NCBI GenBank assembly: GCA_033961575.1
Contig: CM066737.1
Location: forward strand, 104,622,709-104,686,708
DNA length: 64,000 nucleotides
Direction of reading: 5' to 3'
Origin: Aselliscus stoliczkanus
Taxonomy: Eukaryota > Chordata > Mammalia > Chiroptera > Hipposideridae
Shown: positions 34,017-45,850 of the stretch, piece after piece
How the letters are laid out: each line of letters starts with the position of its first letter
Numbering within the stretch: position 1 is the stretch's first letter
Translations under genes and position numbers: made by a program
The notes under the pieces: model-generated
Told to the model about the DNA's origin: nothing
The model's database searches: none
Seen by the model: only the letters and a program-made list of their open reading frames with translations

Positions 34017-36526
34017 TAGGCTGTCGTTGAGTATCTCCTTTGTGCTAGGTGGCTCAATGACAGTACTATGTATATCCATACTTGTTAACTTTTCCCAAAA
34101 GAATTTCCCCACTCTGCTCAATAATGGGGAGCCCCTCAATGTGCCCTGGATTCCCTAACCACCCCACATTCTGAAAGATCTTGCCAAACTTGGGATCCAA
34201 GGTCATGGTTTAAGGCAGAAGCCTCATTTCAACCTTTTGGTGGCAATAATACAAAAAGGGTAGGGGCAGACTCTAGGAGTTGTCTCTTTGGAGGAAACTT
34301 GAGGCCCCAGTAACCACATGTCCAGTGCTCCTAAGCCACTAGAAATTGGAGGCTGGGCACAGAAGATCTTGGGAACTAATGTATGATTGCATGGAAAACA
34401 GACCACAGGCTCCAGAATTTAAAAACAAGACAATGACATTTATCAGAACTTTACTGCAAAGGGGGATAAAAATGCTCACTGGCCCTGGTTTCTTAACACA
34501 TTCAAGTTAGGGGCTGTCTTTTAGAGTGCAGCATACCCAAGACATCCACCACAGCCCCCATCCCTGTGTCTAAGAATGACCGGATTCATAAACAGGACTC
34601 GAAAGAGTAAGTTGATACTTCTCTTTGAAGACAAGGGGAATCAGAGCTATCTGCTGGGAAGAACAAAGGGAGGTGGGCCAATCAATAAGCTTCTGGCTCT
34701 GCGCCTCAAACACACCTTCTACGTTTCTGCTTTGCCAGTTGTTCCCTGTGAGGCTCTGCCATGAGGAGCAGTAGGGGGACTTGGTAAGACTGGAGGAGGG
34801 AGAAGGCTGTGTTCCTTCTTGTTTATTGGGGTTCCTGTTAGTGCCTCCCCGGGAATGGTTCTCCCCCCTTGCCTTAGCAGTTGGTTCCAGTTTCTGCTTT
34901 TTTTTCCCCTATGTCATCAGACCGGCCCTCTCTGCCATATCGGAGCCATCAGGTCAGCTCAGAACCACACTCAGGGCTCTGGGTTGCAGCCCCAAGAGGA
35001 CCTCCCTGCCACCTTCTAGGTTCAGATAACGCCAACCACTTCTGCCTGTTCCCACCAAGCCCCAGGGGTAGTTGCTGAGATACCAACACCAATTTAACTA
35101 ATTCCTTACATTACATTCACTCTGTTAAAATAACTGTTACGAGTTCTGTTTTCTTGATGGGACTACGACTGACACAAGGAGTATGACATTGGAGACCAGT
35201 AAATGGGTCACAGTATTTGTTCACAGGAGTAAAACATTAATGATCTCTTTGTTAGTTGACCTCTTTAGCTTTTAGAACAGCTGGCACAAAGCTCTGTTGA
35301 CTATGGAGGGACTGGCACCATCATCAATGGTGGCAGCATCCCTTCGTTACCCTGAGCTAAATTTTCCTTACTTATTTCATTGAGTCCATGAAGAAGTGAC
35401 AAAAGAGTCCTTTATGCATTGTGGGATGCAAGCACAGAACTCTATGTTCTAGTTATAATAGTTCCAATGCATAAGTCTTATATTAGAATAGACTAAAACT
35501 TTTTCCTATTCTTATGCATAATTATACAGCACACACAAAAAAAGAGATTATATCATATCATATCACAAAGAAGTGTGATCCGTGCCAGATGTCACCATGC
35601 TCTATGTTAAGTTTTCCTGAATGACAGGCATTTCCACATTACATATAACACTAATGGAAAAGGAAAATTATTCACAGAAGTGTAAGGGAGGGAGACATTT
35701 CGTACAATCCCAGGTTCTGTTCCTGACCCTTTGTGTTCAAGAATCATCAGCAACATTTTCGTGGTTTCCTCTGGGCAGGGTTACCTAAGCACAGCTGGCT
35801 TCCTTGGGGGGTGGGGGTGGGGATGTCTGTTAGGTCAGTATTTCATATCTGAAAACAGACAGCATGCATTTTTCTTATAAAAATTACTTAGGGGACAATG
35901 AGATGGAATATGCCTCCTGAGGAAAGAACGGAACACCACCGACAGACTTGCCAGAGACATTGAACTTGAGCCAGATGACAGTGGAAGGAAATAAGGAGGA
36001 CAGAGGTCAGGGCTGAACTGCCCAAGGATAGGAAATAGCAAAATCCAGGCATTGAGACATTGTATATGTCAAATGGCCTTAATTTTTCAACAGACAAATT
36101 ATAAGAGGATAGAAGGGAAACCTACGGATTCAAAGAGACTCAAAAGACATATCAAGTTATTTAAAATGAGCAAAACCAAAGTACAATGTCTAGGGAGAGA
36201 CACCATGTGGTAAAATGATAAAGAAACACAAGGAGGTGGTTACTGTGACAATACAGGGGTTCTTTTGGGGGCTGTCACTGAGATGGGGCACCTGGAGGGC
36301 TGCTGGGAAAGCTGGGTTTCTTGATCTGCATGATGGTTACGAGGGTATTTGTCTTATAAAATCTCATTAAGTTATGCTTTTATTGTGTTTAGGTATTTGT
36401 ATCTGTATTTTCTTTCAAGGTAAAGATTGAGTTGGCAGCCTGGCCCTGTCAGCTAGGCTTTGTCATTGCTAGAAGCTGACGTGCCACCAACAGCTGGGTC
36501 TTGGTGTTCTCCTAGTGAACATAAAT
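34017..36526. other. Mostly unassigned; old LTR-like and L1-like traces
   Basis: Bases 35090-35180 ('taactaattccttacattac', 'ctgttttcttgatgggacta') resemble the end of an old MaLR-type LTR. Bases 36090-36425 resemble an old L1 3' end. Short overlapping frames at 34781-35078 run in several registers and are not supported as coding. Confidence 0.35.
35499..35549 (+). repeat. Duplicated 50-bp block, copy 2
   Basis: Begins CTTTTTCCTATTCTTATGCA and ends AAAAAGAGATT, 2.6 kb from copy 1. Either both belong to an unrecognised repeat or one is templated filler from the other. Confidence 0.85.
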
Positions 36527-36528
36527 AT

Positions 36529-36700
36529 AGAGGGTGCCAGGAAAACATATACACATTTTAAGAAAAACTGTATTAAAATTGTAATACAATGAATGATGGT
36601 AGCATTCATTTGATGAACATCATCTTTGGTGTGAACATCACACTACATATTGCTACCGTAATTCAATTCAACTTGGAAAAGTAATACATAGATAACATCT
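36529..36700 (+). repeat. Possible mariner-like fragment
   Basis: 'agggtgccaggaaaacatatacac' followed by 'ttttaagaaaaactgtatta' resembles the terminus of a mammalian mariner (consensus near GGGTGTCC...TATACA). No opposite TIR is found, so this is weak. Confidence 0.35.
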
Positions 36701-37219
36701 CTTAAAATGTGGACTGTTTTTCAGCATCCCTGGTATTTTACCGAGCATCCACATCAGACAAGGCCACTCTATGACCAGGATGGACCAACACAAAAACAAG
36801 ACCGCCCTGTGTGAATACAGCACCGTTAGGTCATAAAAATGACCAAACATGTCCTCTCCTGGCAAAAATGATGACTGCTGCCTCTACCAATTAGAGCTTT
36901 GGCCTCAGGTTAGTCCTTCTGTCTTATCAATGAGATTTAAGATACCCAGTCATAGAATTACCCCCGCTTCTTCAAAGCATCCACTCTAAAGAAAGACACC
37001 ATTTCCTTAAACTCTTCCCCAAGGTACCTACCACAAGCCCAAATCCTAAAACAAGTCCTTTCTAAAAGTTTTAATGAGATGCCCAATGGTTTCCCATGGT
37101 GCGTAATCTCTCTTGATGCAAAGAGCAATAAATCCAACGTGTTCTATGTATTGAACTGTGGGTTCATGTCAACTACAGGTGCTCCCGGTGGTCCTTGGAG
37201 GGAGGTTTTTGGACAAGAT
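36701..37219. other. Unassigned sequence
   Basis: No gene or clear repeat is recognised before the short SINE. Confidence 0.4.
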
Positions 37220-37235
37220 AAAGAAACAAGGAAAA

Positions 37236-37355
37236 GGGCCGGCCAAGTGGCGCAGTGGTTAAGTGCTGGTTAGGGAAGCCAGCAGCCCCGGTTCGGGTCC
37301 CACATATGAGGGCCAGTGACATTGCCCTCAAAAAAAAAAAAAAGAAAGAAAAAGA
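37236..37355 (+). mobile_element. Short tRNA SINE (family B)
   Basis: GGGCCGGCCAAGTGGCGC head, B box GTTCGGGTCC, 'gccagtgacattgccctc' then A-rich tail. AAAGAAACAAGGAAA is repeated on both sides (about 37220-37235 and 37356-37371). The 219-codon minus frame at 37173-37832 reads antisense through this and the next SINE. Confidence 0.9.
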
Positions 37356-37497
37356 AAAAGAAACAAGGAAAGAAAAGAAGAAAACAAAATGCTCAGAGGT
37401 TAACAGCCCCTGTCTGTCTGGGGAAGCATGTTCGAGAAATATCTTCAGGTCAAGGTGCACGTCTGCTGTGACTGAGTGTAAACAATGCTGTATGCAG

Positions 37498-37949
37498 GGC
37501 CGGCCGAGTGGCGCATTGGTTAAGCACTGGTTTTGGGATGCCAGCGGCCCCGGTTCGGATCCCACATGAGGGCCAGTGACACTGCCCTCTACAGCTAACA
37601 ACAGCTCCACCTGGAGCTGGGCTGTGCGAGCCCCGGTGATGGTGTGGGCTGCAGCCCCTGCTGCAGTGGGCTGCCATAGGCTGCAGTGAGTGGCCCACAG
37701 CCAGCGTGAGCGGCTGGCAGCCAGCGTGAGCTGCCAATAGCCGCAATGAGCGACATCCAGAGGCCAGCGACCGATCTGTCTCATCCGGGAAGAGCAATGA
37801 CGATACCAACCGTGAAGCAACATCCTCCGCAACTAAAACTGAAGAACAAGAAGACGGCAACTTGTCTGTTCCCCTTCCCCGATTCCCCAACGCTGTTCCC
37901 CTCCACCAATTCCCCAATAAAATCTTTTAAAAAAAAAACAAAAAACAAC
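37498..37949 (+). mobile_element. Long T+ tRNA SINE (family A, two internal units)
   Basis: Complete copy with a 17-bp perfect target duplication, AACAATGCTGTATGCAG (37481-37497 and 37950-37966). It contains the duplicated 'agccagcgtgagcggctggc' unit and the tail 'ccccaataaaatctttt' plus poly(A). The long, unmutated duplication suggests a young insertion. Confidence 0.95.
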
Positions 37950-38267
37950 AACAATGCTGTATGCAGAACATGTCTATTTCCTGACCCTTTGGGGAAATGA
38001 GAAATACCACTGCAGTTGAGTATAAATTGGAAAGCATGATGAAGACATCTGGATGTAAGTTCCAGAACTATCTGGTTTCTCCGCTGGTTTCATCCACAGG
38101 GAGGAAGCCAGACTGCTCTGTACTAATCAGCAAGTCACTGTGACACTACTTGGCCATGATCAAATTTAGGAATCTGATTTAGTCTGAGACACAACATAGA
38201 AGTCTCCTGAAATATTCACATTCATCTCGGGTTGGAAAAGCTGTGTGCATGTCATAACCACCATCCC

Positions 38268-38470
38268 TTACATTTGTGAAGCTTCATACATTTTCAAAGA
38301 GCTTTCAAAAGCTTGTATTATTTTACCTTCAAAACAACCCTGCGAAACACTGAAAAAACATTTTTATCCCTATTTTACAGATGGGACAACAGGAGAGTGA
38401 GGTGACCATCTCAAGCACACTTAACTAGCCAGGGCAAAAGCCAGGCCTCTCTTAACCCCTTAGCTTCTCA
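38268..38470 (-). repeat. MIR SINE (reverse orientation)
   Basis: 'tatttttatccctattttacag'-type text ('ccctattttacagatgggac'), 'aaaacaaccctgcgaaacac' and 'agccagggcaaaagccaggc' match reversed MIR. Confidence 0.65.
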
Positions 38471-39712
38471 CTTTGGAAAAAGCCCAGTCATGTCAAACTT
38501 CGATCCTGCCAGGGTTGATTTGACTGTTCCAAAGAGTGGCGTCTCATTTCAACAAAGTCTGGCAAATGAGGTGAGTAATACTTTTTATGGTTAAAGAAAT
38601 ATAAAAGATATTACCCTTAAGAATAATGTTATTTCTTCTTTTTTTGTATAATGTTTTCTGGCTCCTTGGCCAATTCTCTTTCCAAAATGTCCCACGGTCT
38701 CCATGGGGACACTTTTAAACTTTGTGCTGTGGGCTTGTGTAAATGTAGTTCCAGGAACGGAGAATTCATAGGGAAGCACATTTAACATAGTATCACTCTA
38801 TTCCTCTTTAGGGATTTGTGAACATGAACCGACAGAATCAATTCTATGGAAATAATATGATGGTACAATATTTGCTTCCAGAACTTTCTATCCGCACGTT
38901 CAAGGAGTCCAGGCCATATAAGAAGGCCTTTCGTGTTCTGTGGTGACTGTGAGGGCCCTTGGATGAGGCATGTGACCTTGCTGAGCCTCCGTTTCCTTGT
39001 CTGTAAAGTGGGAGGTGGGGCTAGACGAGTTGAGGTGGTGTCCAGGTCTGCTCTGCAATAAGGCGACCTCAGTGAGACTCCGCAGCCCACATCCTCTCCT
39101 GTGCCCTGGCCTCATCTCTGGTGATGGAGGTAGCCTAGGCCATCACTCTCTCTCTATGTTGAGGAACACGGCTCGACAGTGGTTCTCCACATAATTGGAC
39201 CCCGACCCTCTCTGATGACAAAGAGTTTACAGGCCCTACTCTCTTATCCTTACATGAAATTCACAGAAAATACAATCGTCTTCACATACGTGTTTTTTTC
39301 TTCAAAATTAGTATGCTGCTCTAATAGTAACATGAAAAGGAGTAAGAGGAAAGTAATTCATAATAAAATAGATTTCAACATGTAACCAATCAAGTATGAT
39401 GACAACACTAGAAGTTTCCCTGTCCTCTTCTCATCCGAGAAAATTTTTTTAAGGGCCCCATGATGCAATAAATTTGTATTAAAGTTCAGCACTTTGCAGG
39501 ACTTCTCAGAGACTTGAATATACTATCATCTGCTGCCAAGTTCCAAAGGAGAATTTGGTATATAGCATTTTCCCAAACCATAAGACCATGCAAGCCATTC
39601 GTTAGGGACGTTAGTGTTTTTGAGGGCATGCTTTGAGAATCATTTTTGCACATCAGCTGTGGGAAACATCTAATCATGACTGATATCACAGCCCTATGAA
39701 CTGTTCACTCTC
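38471..39712. other. Mostly unassigned; possible MIR core at 38962-39060
   Basis: 'tgagcctccgtttccttgtc' followed by 'tgtaaagtgggaggtggggc' resembles the MIR core. No gene is recognised; the 102- and 71-codon minus frames have no domain. Confidence 0.4.
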
Positions 39713-39888
39713 AAGGCTGAGTGTTATTGGGTGCAAAATTAGAGCAGGAGCTCATTTAGCAGCATCCCTGGACTCTACCCACTAGAGTCCAGTAGCACCC
39801 TCCCCTTCAAAGCTCTGAAAACAAAAAATCTCTCCAGACATTGCCCAATGTCCTGTCGGGGGCAAAACTGCCCCAGTTGAGAACCACT
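39713..39888 (+). mobile_element. MER20-like hAT element
   Basis: 'agcagcatccctggactcta', 'cccactagagtccagtagca', 'ctctccagacattgcccaat' and 'ctgccccagttgagaaccac' match MER20. The first third is degraded. Confidence 0.8.
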
Positions 39889-40716
39889 AAATATATTTAA
39901 ATACATATGTAATATAAAACATTACTTTAGAAGTTTTCCCTGTTCATAATTTATAAAATATATTTTATTTGGATTCTTCACATGCATATTACAACAATGA
40001 GGCCCTCATCATTCTGGGGGGGGGTACTTTTTGAGTTATCAAAAGGAATCTTTCAGATTTCCACCATCTTTCCTTCTATCTAAGTTGTTTTGAGATACAG
40101 CTATGTACTTAACTTCTGTTTCATATCATATAAAAGGCTTAGCCAGTGCTTGGCCCCCAGTAAACAGTCAAAACATATTAGGTATTATCACATGCCCAGG
40201 ATTAATTACCAAATCTGTATTAAAAGCTGACTTTTACTAGTGCCTTCTGTAAGTATCCAAAATTAGTCATTTCAAGCTAATTTGCCTTCCACTAAAAATA
40301 TAATACTTTGTTGTTAACATAATTTACAGAAGACCTTGTGATATGAAAGACTTCATACAAACTCACATATAAGATGGCTCCTTTTTTCTCCCCCAAGGGA
40401 TGCTTTTGATAATTACTTTTCTTAAATTCAAGAAGCCATGGTAAATTAAATTTCAATTTAGACAAGAATGACAGGAGCAAAGTATATTGTTGGTTCAGTA
40501 GACAATTGTTACTGAGAGCTTACTACGTACAGGTGAAGTTCTGGGGCAGAGCTAACCTCAAGTGTCAACTCACAAATTTGAAAATGAACTCTATGTAGAT
40601 GTTTCCTTTGGCCTGTCCCTCCTTGTCTCTCACAGGCCAGGAGAGGGTAGCCATATGCCCTAGGATCTCATCTGCTTAGCATTCCCTTTCACACTCAAAA
40701 GTGTTCTAGTTTAGAA
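39889..40716. other. Mostly unassigned; possible MIR tail at 40128-40195
   Basis: 'gccagtgcttggcccccagt' resembles a MIR 3' end. No gene is recognised. Confidence 0.4.
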
Positions 40717-40717
40717 A

Positions 40718-41744
40718 ATAAATTACATGTATATATGATACATCTGATAAGGGGTTAATATCCAAAATATATGAGGAATTCATATAGCTTAACACAAACA
40801 AACAAACAAAAAACCCAATTCAATTAAAAACAGGCAGAGGATATGAAGAGATTTCTCCCAAGAGGACATACAGATGGCCAACAGGCACATGAAAACATGC
40901 TCACCATCACTGATCATCAGAGAAATGCAAATCAAAACCACAATGAGATACCACCTCATATCTGTCAGAATGGCTATCATCAATAAATCAACAAACAACA
41001 TGTGTTGGAGAGGATGTGGAGAAAAGGGAACCCTTGTACACTGTTGGTGGGATTGCAAATTGGTGCAGCCACTATGGAAATCAGTACGGAGATTCCTCAG
41101 AAACTTAATAATAGAACTGCCTTATGACCCAAAAATTCCACTCCTGGGTATTTATCCAAATAAAACAAAAAACACTAATTCAAAAAGATACACACACCCT
41201 ATGTTCATTGCAGCTTTATTTACAATAGCCAAGACATGGACGCAACCTAAGTGTCCATCAATAGATGATTGGATTAAGAAAATGTATTCTATATACACAA
41301 AGGAATATTACTCAGCAATAAAAAGGAATGAGGGCCAGCCAAGTGGCATGGTGGTTGAGAGCTGGCTTGGGATGCTAGCGGCCCGGGTTCGGATTCCACA
41401 TACGAGGGCCAGTGACACTACCCTCTTAAAAAAAAAAAAAAGGAATGAAACTTTGCAACAACATGCGTGGACCTAGAGGGCATTATGCTAAGTGAAATAA
41501 GTTATACAGAGAAGAAGAAATACCGTATAATCTCACTTATATGTGGAATCTAAACAAATGAACAAACAAAACAAAACAGAGACAGTCCAAAAATACAGAG
41601 AACAAGCTGATGGTTGCCAAAGGGAAAGGGGTGGGGAGATGGGTAAAAAAGAGAAATGTACACCAAAAGCATTTAAATAAATATATCAACTTAGCAAAAA
41701 AAGAAAAGATGTTCAACATCATTAATCATTAGGGAAATTCAAAA
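40718..41744 (+). mobile_element. L1 3' end, 5'-truncated, containing a short SINE
   Basis: Starts inside ORF2 ('ctgataaggggttaatatcc') and continues through the C-terminal domain ([40 protein letters not shown]) to the 3' UTR. AGTGTTCTAGTTTAGAAAA before and AGTGTCCTAGTTTAGAAAA after look like a 19-bp target duplication. The plus frame 40874-41476 is open for 200 codons but runs into the SINE and is not a gene. The terminal part 'aagatgttcaacatcattaa' is itself ORF2-like, so the 3' end is rearranged. Confidence 0.88.
41332..41437 (+). mobile_element. Short tRNA SINE (family B) inside the L1
   Basis: 'gggccagccaagtggcatgg' head, B box GGTTCGGATTCC, 'gccagtgacactaccctc' then poly(A). AAAAGGAATGA at 41321-41331 and 41438-41448 is the target duplication, within L1 sequence. 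Confidence 0.92.
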
Positions 41745-41759
41745 AAGAGTGTCCTAGTT

Positions 41760-42181
41760 TAGAAAAAGAAATGATACAGACGCCATAGTCATGGTGACCT
41801 TTCCCGTTTGCCTAGTATATAGTGTGTCTGTTCTGTGTAAAAATCTAAAGAACGCAGCTCCTCATAGATGAAATAAGGGTGCGTTCAAAGTAATCAGGTC
41901 TTGAGGGCCCACGTGCCCTTGATTTGCTGTTTCCTTGTCGCTGTTTGCACACTGTCGTCCTCTCCCCCAGTCACTTGTCGCCTCGCGTCTGGCACACACT
42001 AAGCACTGCACTTCATCCTCAGTATCTCTTTCTTCTATCCAGGGGTTCTGTATTTCCCTCTCCTGCTGTTGCTCGCCATTGGTCATTCGTCCTCAGGACT
42101 GACTTCAAGGCGTTGCTGGAAATAAAACATTTCTCTTTGCAGTCCTTCTGCTCCAATCTGTCTTCTCCAGGAAACCAAGTA
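41760..42181. other. Unassigned sequence
   Basis: No gene or clear repeat is recognised. Confidence 0.4.
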
Positions 42182-42337
42182 CAGTAAAACCTTGGATTGC
42201 AAGTAACGTGGTTTGCAAGTGCTCCGCAAGATGAGCACACATTTCTAATACATTTTAACATGGTAAATGAGCGATGTCTTGCAATACGAGTAGTTTGTTT
42301 CTGGAACAAATTATGCTCGCAAACTAAGGTGTTACTG
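42182..42337 (+). mobile_element. Small Tigger-type MITE with TIRs and TA duplication
   Basis: 156 bp. The left end CAGTAAAACCTTGGATTGCA and the right end CTCGCAAACTAAGGTGTTACTG are imperfect inverted copies. TA flanks it at 42180-42181 and 42338-42339. The internal phrases 'aagatgagcac' and 'cttgcaatacgagtag' fit a known mammalian TcMar-Tigger group. Confidence 0.82.
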
Positions 42338-42339
42338 TA

Positions 42340-43810
42340 CTTCTAGATTTCTGGTATGACTCTTAGCAGCTGAATAAAACTTCAGGTAATGGAATTTACC
42401 CTCCCTTGGGTCCTTCATCTTAGAGGATGAATGAAGGCTCGCTCTGCTGTCTTGCGCTCCCCTCTGCATAGGGATCCTTTTCCCATTGTGGCCCCTCCTC
42501 CTGGTACCCACGGAGACAGTCTTAGTCTCCTCTGTGCTTTGATCCTTGGGCATTCCTGTCACCATTCTGTTTGCCCTGGTTTTCAGCTTCCAGGCCTCTT
42601 GAGGTCCAGTAGCTTGTAGTGCCATCACTGCACACACCCCTTCCTGGCACAGGGGAGCATTCTGCCATTCCTGGGCATCTCAGAACTCTGAGAAACTCTT
42701 GGAGGAGTTCTAACACTCCCTGTGGACAAAATAAAAGGATGCTTCCTCTGCTCCCATAGCAAGCTGGATACTGGGAACCCCGGGGTTTTCCTGCCCATTT
42801 CAGCATTCTCCATGGACAGGGTACATGTCCCCTTTGCATTCAGGCCCCCAAACTAGGCTGGTCTTCCATGATTTCCTCCTCTCTGCCCTGACTGGCCCGG
42901 TCAAGGGCACAGCCCTCCTCAGGGACCCACTGGCATCTAAACGATTCTCAATTACCTGCCCACATCCCAGATAATCTCTGGGCTGGACCATGGAGCAACT
43001 GTGCCCTTCTTGGCCATGCATTCGCCCAGATGTTTGCATCATGCCCAGACTTTGGCTTTTGGAACTCAAAACTCTGACCACTTGGTTAGTTGCTTTTGCC
43101 TGTATCGTCATTTTCCTGAGGGAACCAAGGCTGCCTGCATAGAGAAGAGGAAAAGGTAGCGCCATCGAGAAAGAGCAGAAAGAGAATTAGAGGCTAATAT
43201 CTTAAAATATCATAACATCGAATGGTTCAAAGTATTCCTGGTCATAGTGTGAGACAGAGAACAAATGTATCACAGCTTGCTGGCTGCTCTTACAGCCCAG
43301 GAGCTGATAGAGATGGAGAGAAAATTGGACTGGTTGAACAGCTGTGACTCACGATCACATAATCTAACACCGTTTCAGGATGAAAACGCATTTCAAAATT
43401 TTGTTAAGTAGCAATAAGAGCACCATTTGTGCCCCCAAATGAAGTTGAGGATGATGCCATAATAGATCAATGTCATTGAAAACAGAGTACTAACTTTTCT
43501 GAAGTGGTAGGTAGAGTTTTTGTTCATTTACTAGTTACTTGGGTGTGGAGGGGGTGGAAAGGTGGTCAGTCTATTTTGGGGACATAATGTAATGGTATTG
43601 TTTTGTCTACAGTTGTGACTAGGCCTCTGAGTGGTCCCAGTGGCCTGGGAAGGCTCTTTCACACCTCAGGCCCTGGGGTAGGACTGAAAGGCTTATGGGA
43701 TCTAGTTTGCCTACAATGCAAGCATATTTCTTGCTTCTCTCCCCAAATTTGCAGCTTCTAGAATAGGAGCTAAGTAGTAGTTCTGTGGAATATGATTTAA
43801 TATGGATCAT

Positions 43811-43842
<32 letters not shown>

Positions 43843-45850
43843 CCTCAAGTGAGTCACTCTGTTTTGCTGTGAAAGTTTTGAAGGGAAATATGGCCATCGG
43901 TTTCTCTTCATGATTCACAAGGCCCTCTGAGTAATTAAGTCATCCACAGAGTCCTGAACTAGTGCTCCACTTGGGTTCAGGGTGATGGTCCAGATATAGA
44001 AAGTAAGGAACCAACACTTTGTGTTTCCAGGGATCCCAACACTTTGGGTTCCAGTTGAACCCAATCAGCCCATCTCTCCACACATACTCATACACTTGAC
44101 TGGAAAAGGGGACACTGGTCTCATGTCGCAAGGATGGCATCACTTAAGTCAAGCCAGGACAGCGGTCGCTTCTGACAGGTCAGAGAAACAATTTTCACAT
44201 CACATATTAAGTTAACTTCATAAAACTCAGAAAAAAATAAACACAAATCTCCTCTGAATAATTGTGACCTCACATCTAAAAAGCTGTACCCCAGCAGTTC
44301 TCACATGCTTGGGTGGTCTCCACTTGAGCAGTTAAATATCAAAGCTTTGGCTCCTTTAACATGTGAAATTATTTTGAAGCACGAGGAATTCGAACTCTCT
44401 ATTTCCCACAGGAAACAGCACTCTGGTAAGAGCTGCCAGTAAGACCTGAGACTCAGGGGCCCCCGACTCAGGTCGAGGCTCACCAGTCATACATTACTGC
44501 TAATACAGACCTCTTAGGACAGAGAAGGTTTTCCTGAAATTCGCCTTCATTGCAATTATTAATTTCCTGAGACAGATGCAAAATTATTCTAATTTATACC
44601 AATCTGGATTTGACCTTCATGTAGTTGACAGATGTGTCACTAGGTTACACAATATATTTTTTAAAAACAAAACAGTACGATGGTAAGAGAAATGAAGAAC
44701 TGTACCCCTGCTGAAGTACCCCGAGTCCCACGCCCAGTAGAGCATTCTTCAGGCCTCCATGAAATCTTACGCAAGCCCTGCATGAATTGAATATAGATGT
44801 TGGCAAGAATATAGGAACTTAAATATTCTTCTGGTCACTTAAGTAAATTGTTTGCTCAGGGCTGCTGCCAGCCCTCCATTGGGGGCACTGTTTTTAGAAC
44901 TTGGAAAAGTCAGGACTGTGAGTCTTCAAATTCTCAGACTGGGGTTCTGATAAGCCAACATTCTAGATGCTGATTGGCCCTTCTGTTTGCTAAGTAACAG
45001 ACCACCTGTGATATGGAAGCTGCAGGAAGAAAGAACACAACCGGCCCACTAGGCAATTTGCAGGAATCATCGGTAGCAAATTGTAGGTATCATGTGCTCC
45101 AAATTCTAGAAGCTCAGAGTTTCACGAAAACTACTGTATTTCAGAACATAAAGTCAATTATGGAGAATTGCAGTGGGAAGGCTGCTTCTCTGTTTTGATG
45201 CATAGCCAAACTTCTTTATAAAAGTAACATTTTTTGTCCTTTTTGGGTCCTTTTTGTGGTCATCCTCCATCTTTCTTATGGGCTTGTTTTCAGGTTCTTT
45301 ACTTTCTATCTCAGGTGACCTCATTGGAAAAAATAAATGGGATCTTTTTCACTTAAAATCCATCCATTTTTTTCATTCATTGTGCATATAGGAAAATTTG
45401 AAGTCCATGAAATTGATAACTTCATGTGAAATTGGTGAATTTAAGTTATATTATTAACTTAAGTCAATTTAATTATAGCCAAATTAAGTCAATTTCATTA
45501 TAGAATAGTAGAATATATAGAGAATATATAATACATATTTAGAATAGCATACAATTTAAAACAAGCTAAGTGTTGATGAAGCAACTAGTTAATAAGCTAT
45601 TGTACATTCATAGAACGGGACGAAGAGTGAGGAAGCTCCTTATATACCGAGATGTAAAAACTCCAAGCCCAAGGCCCAATTTTGCCCCTCAAAACGGAAG
45701 CACTCATTTCCTAGGTTGTTGGAAATGTTGGCAAATGACACTTCGTAGCTGAGTTCCCTTTGGAAATGGTCCAGATTCTCTCTATGCCTTGCCCCTCCCT
45801 TTACTTCTAAGCCCGCAACAGTCTCGTTGCTATCTCTTCCTCTTGGTTAA
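42340..45850. other. Unassigned 3.5-kb stretch
   Basis: Bases 42360-43190 are more GC-rich with several open frames on both strands (up to 121 codons at 42800-43165, minus), but none shows a domain and they overlap each other. A pure A run lies at 43816-43843. Near 45430-45500 'aagtcaattt' recurs three times. No gene is recognised. Confidence 0.4.
43816..43843 (+). repeat. Poly(A) tract
   Basis: About 28 uninterrupted A residues with no recognisable retroelement upstream. It could be the tail of an unidentified retroposed sequence. Confidence 0.9.

Noticed and set aside
37173..37832. 219-codon minus-strand open frame, the longest in the window
   Set aside because: It reads antisense through a short and a long SINE and the unique sequence between them; the product is SINE-derived text seen in many copies.
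40874..41476. 200-codon plus-strand open frame
   Set aside because: It is the C-terminal part of L1 ORF2 running into an inserted SINE, not an independent gene.
42800..43165. 121-codon minus-strand frame in a GC-richer stretch
   Set aside because: Overlapping frames on both strands and no domain; no exon-like splice signals could be tied to it.
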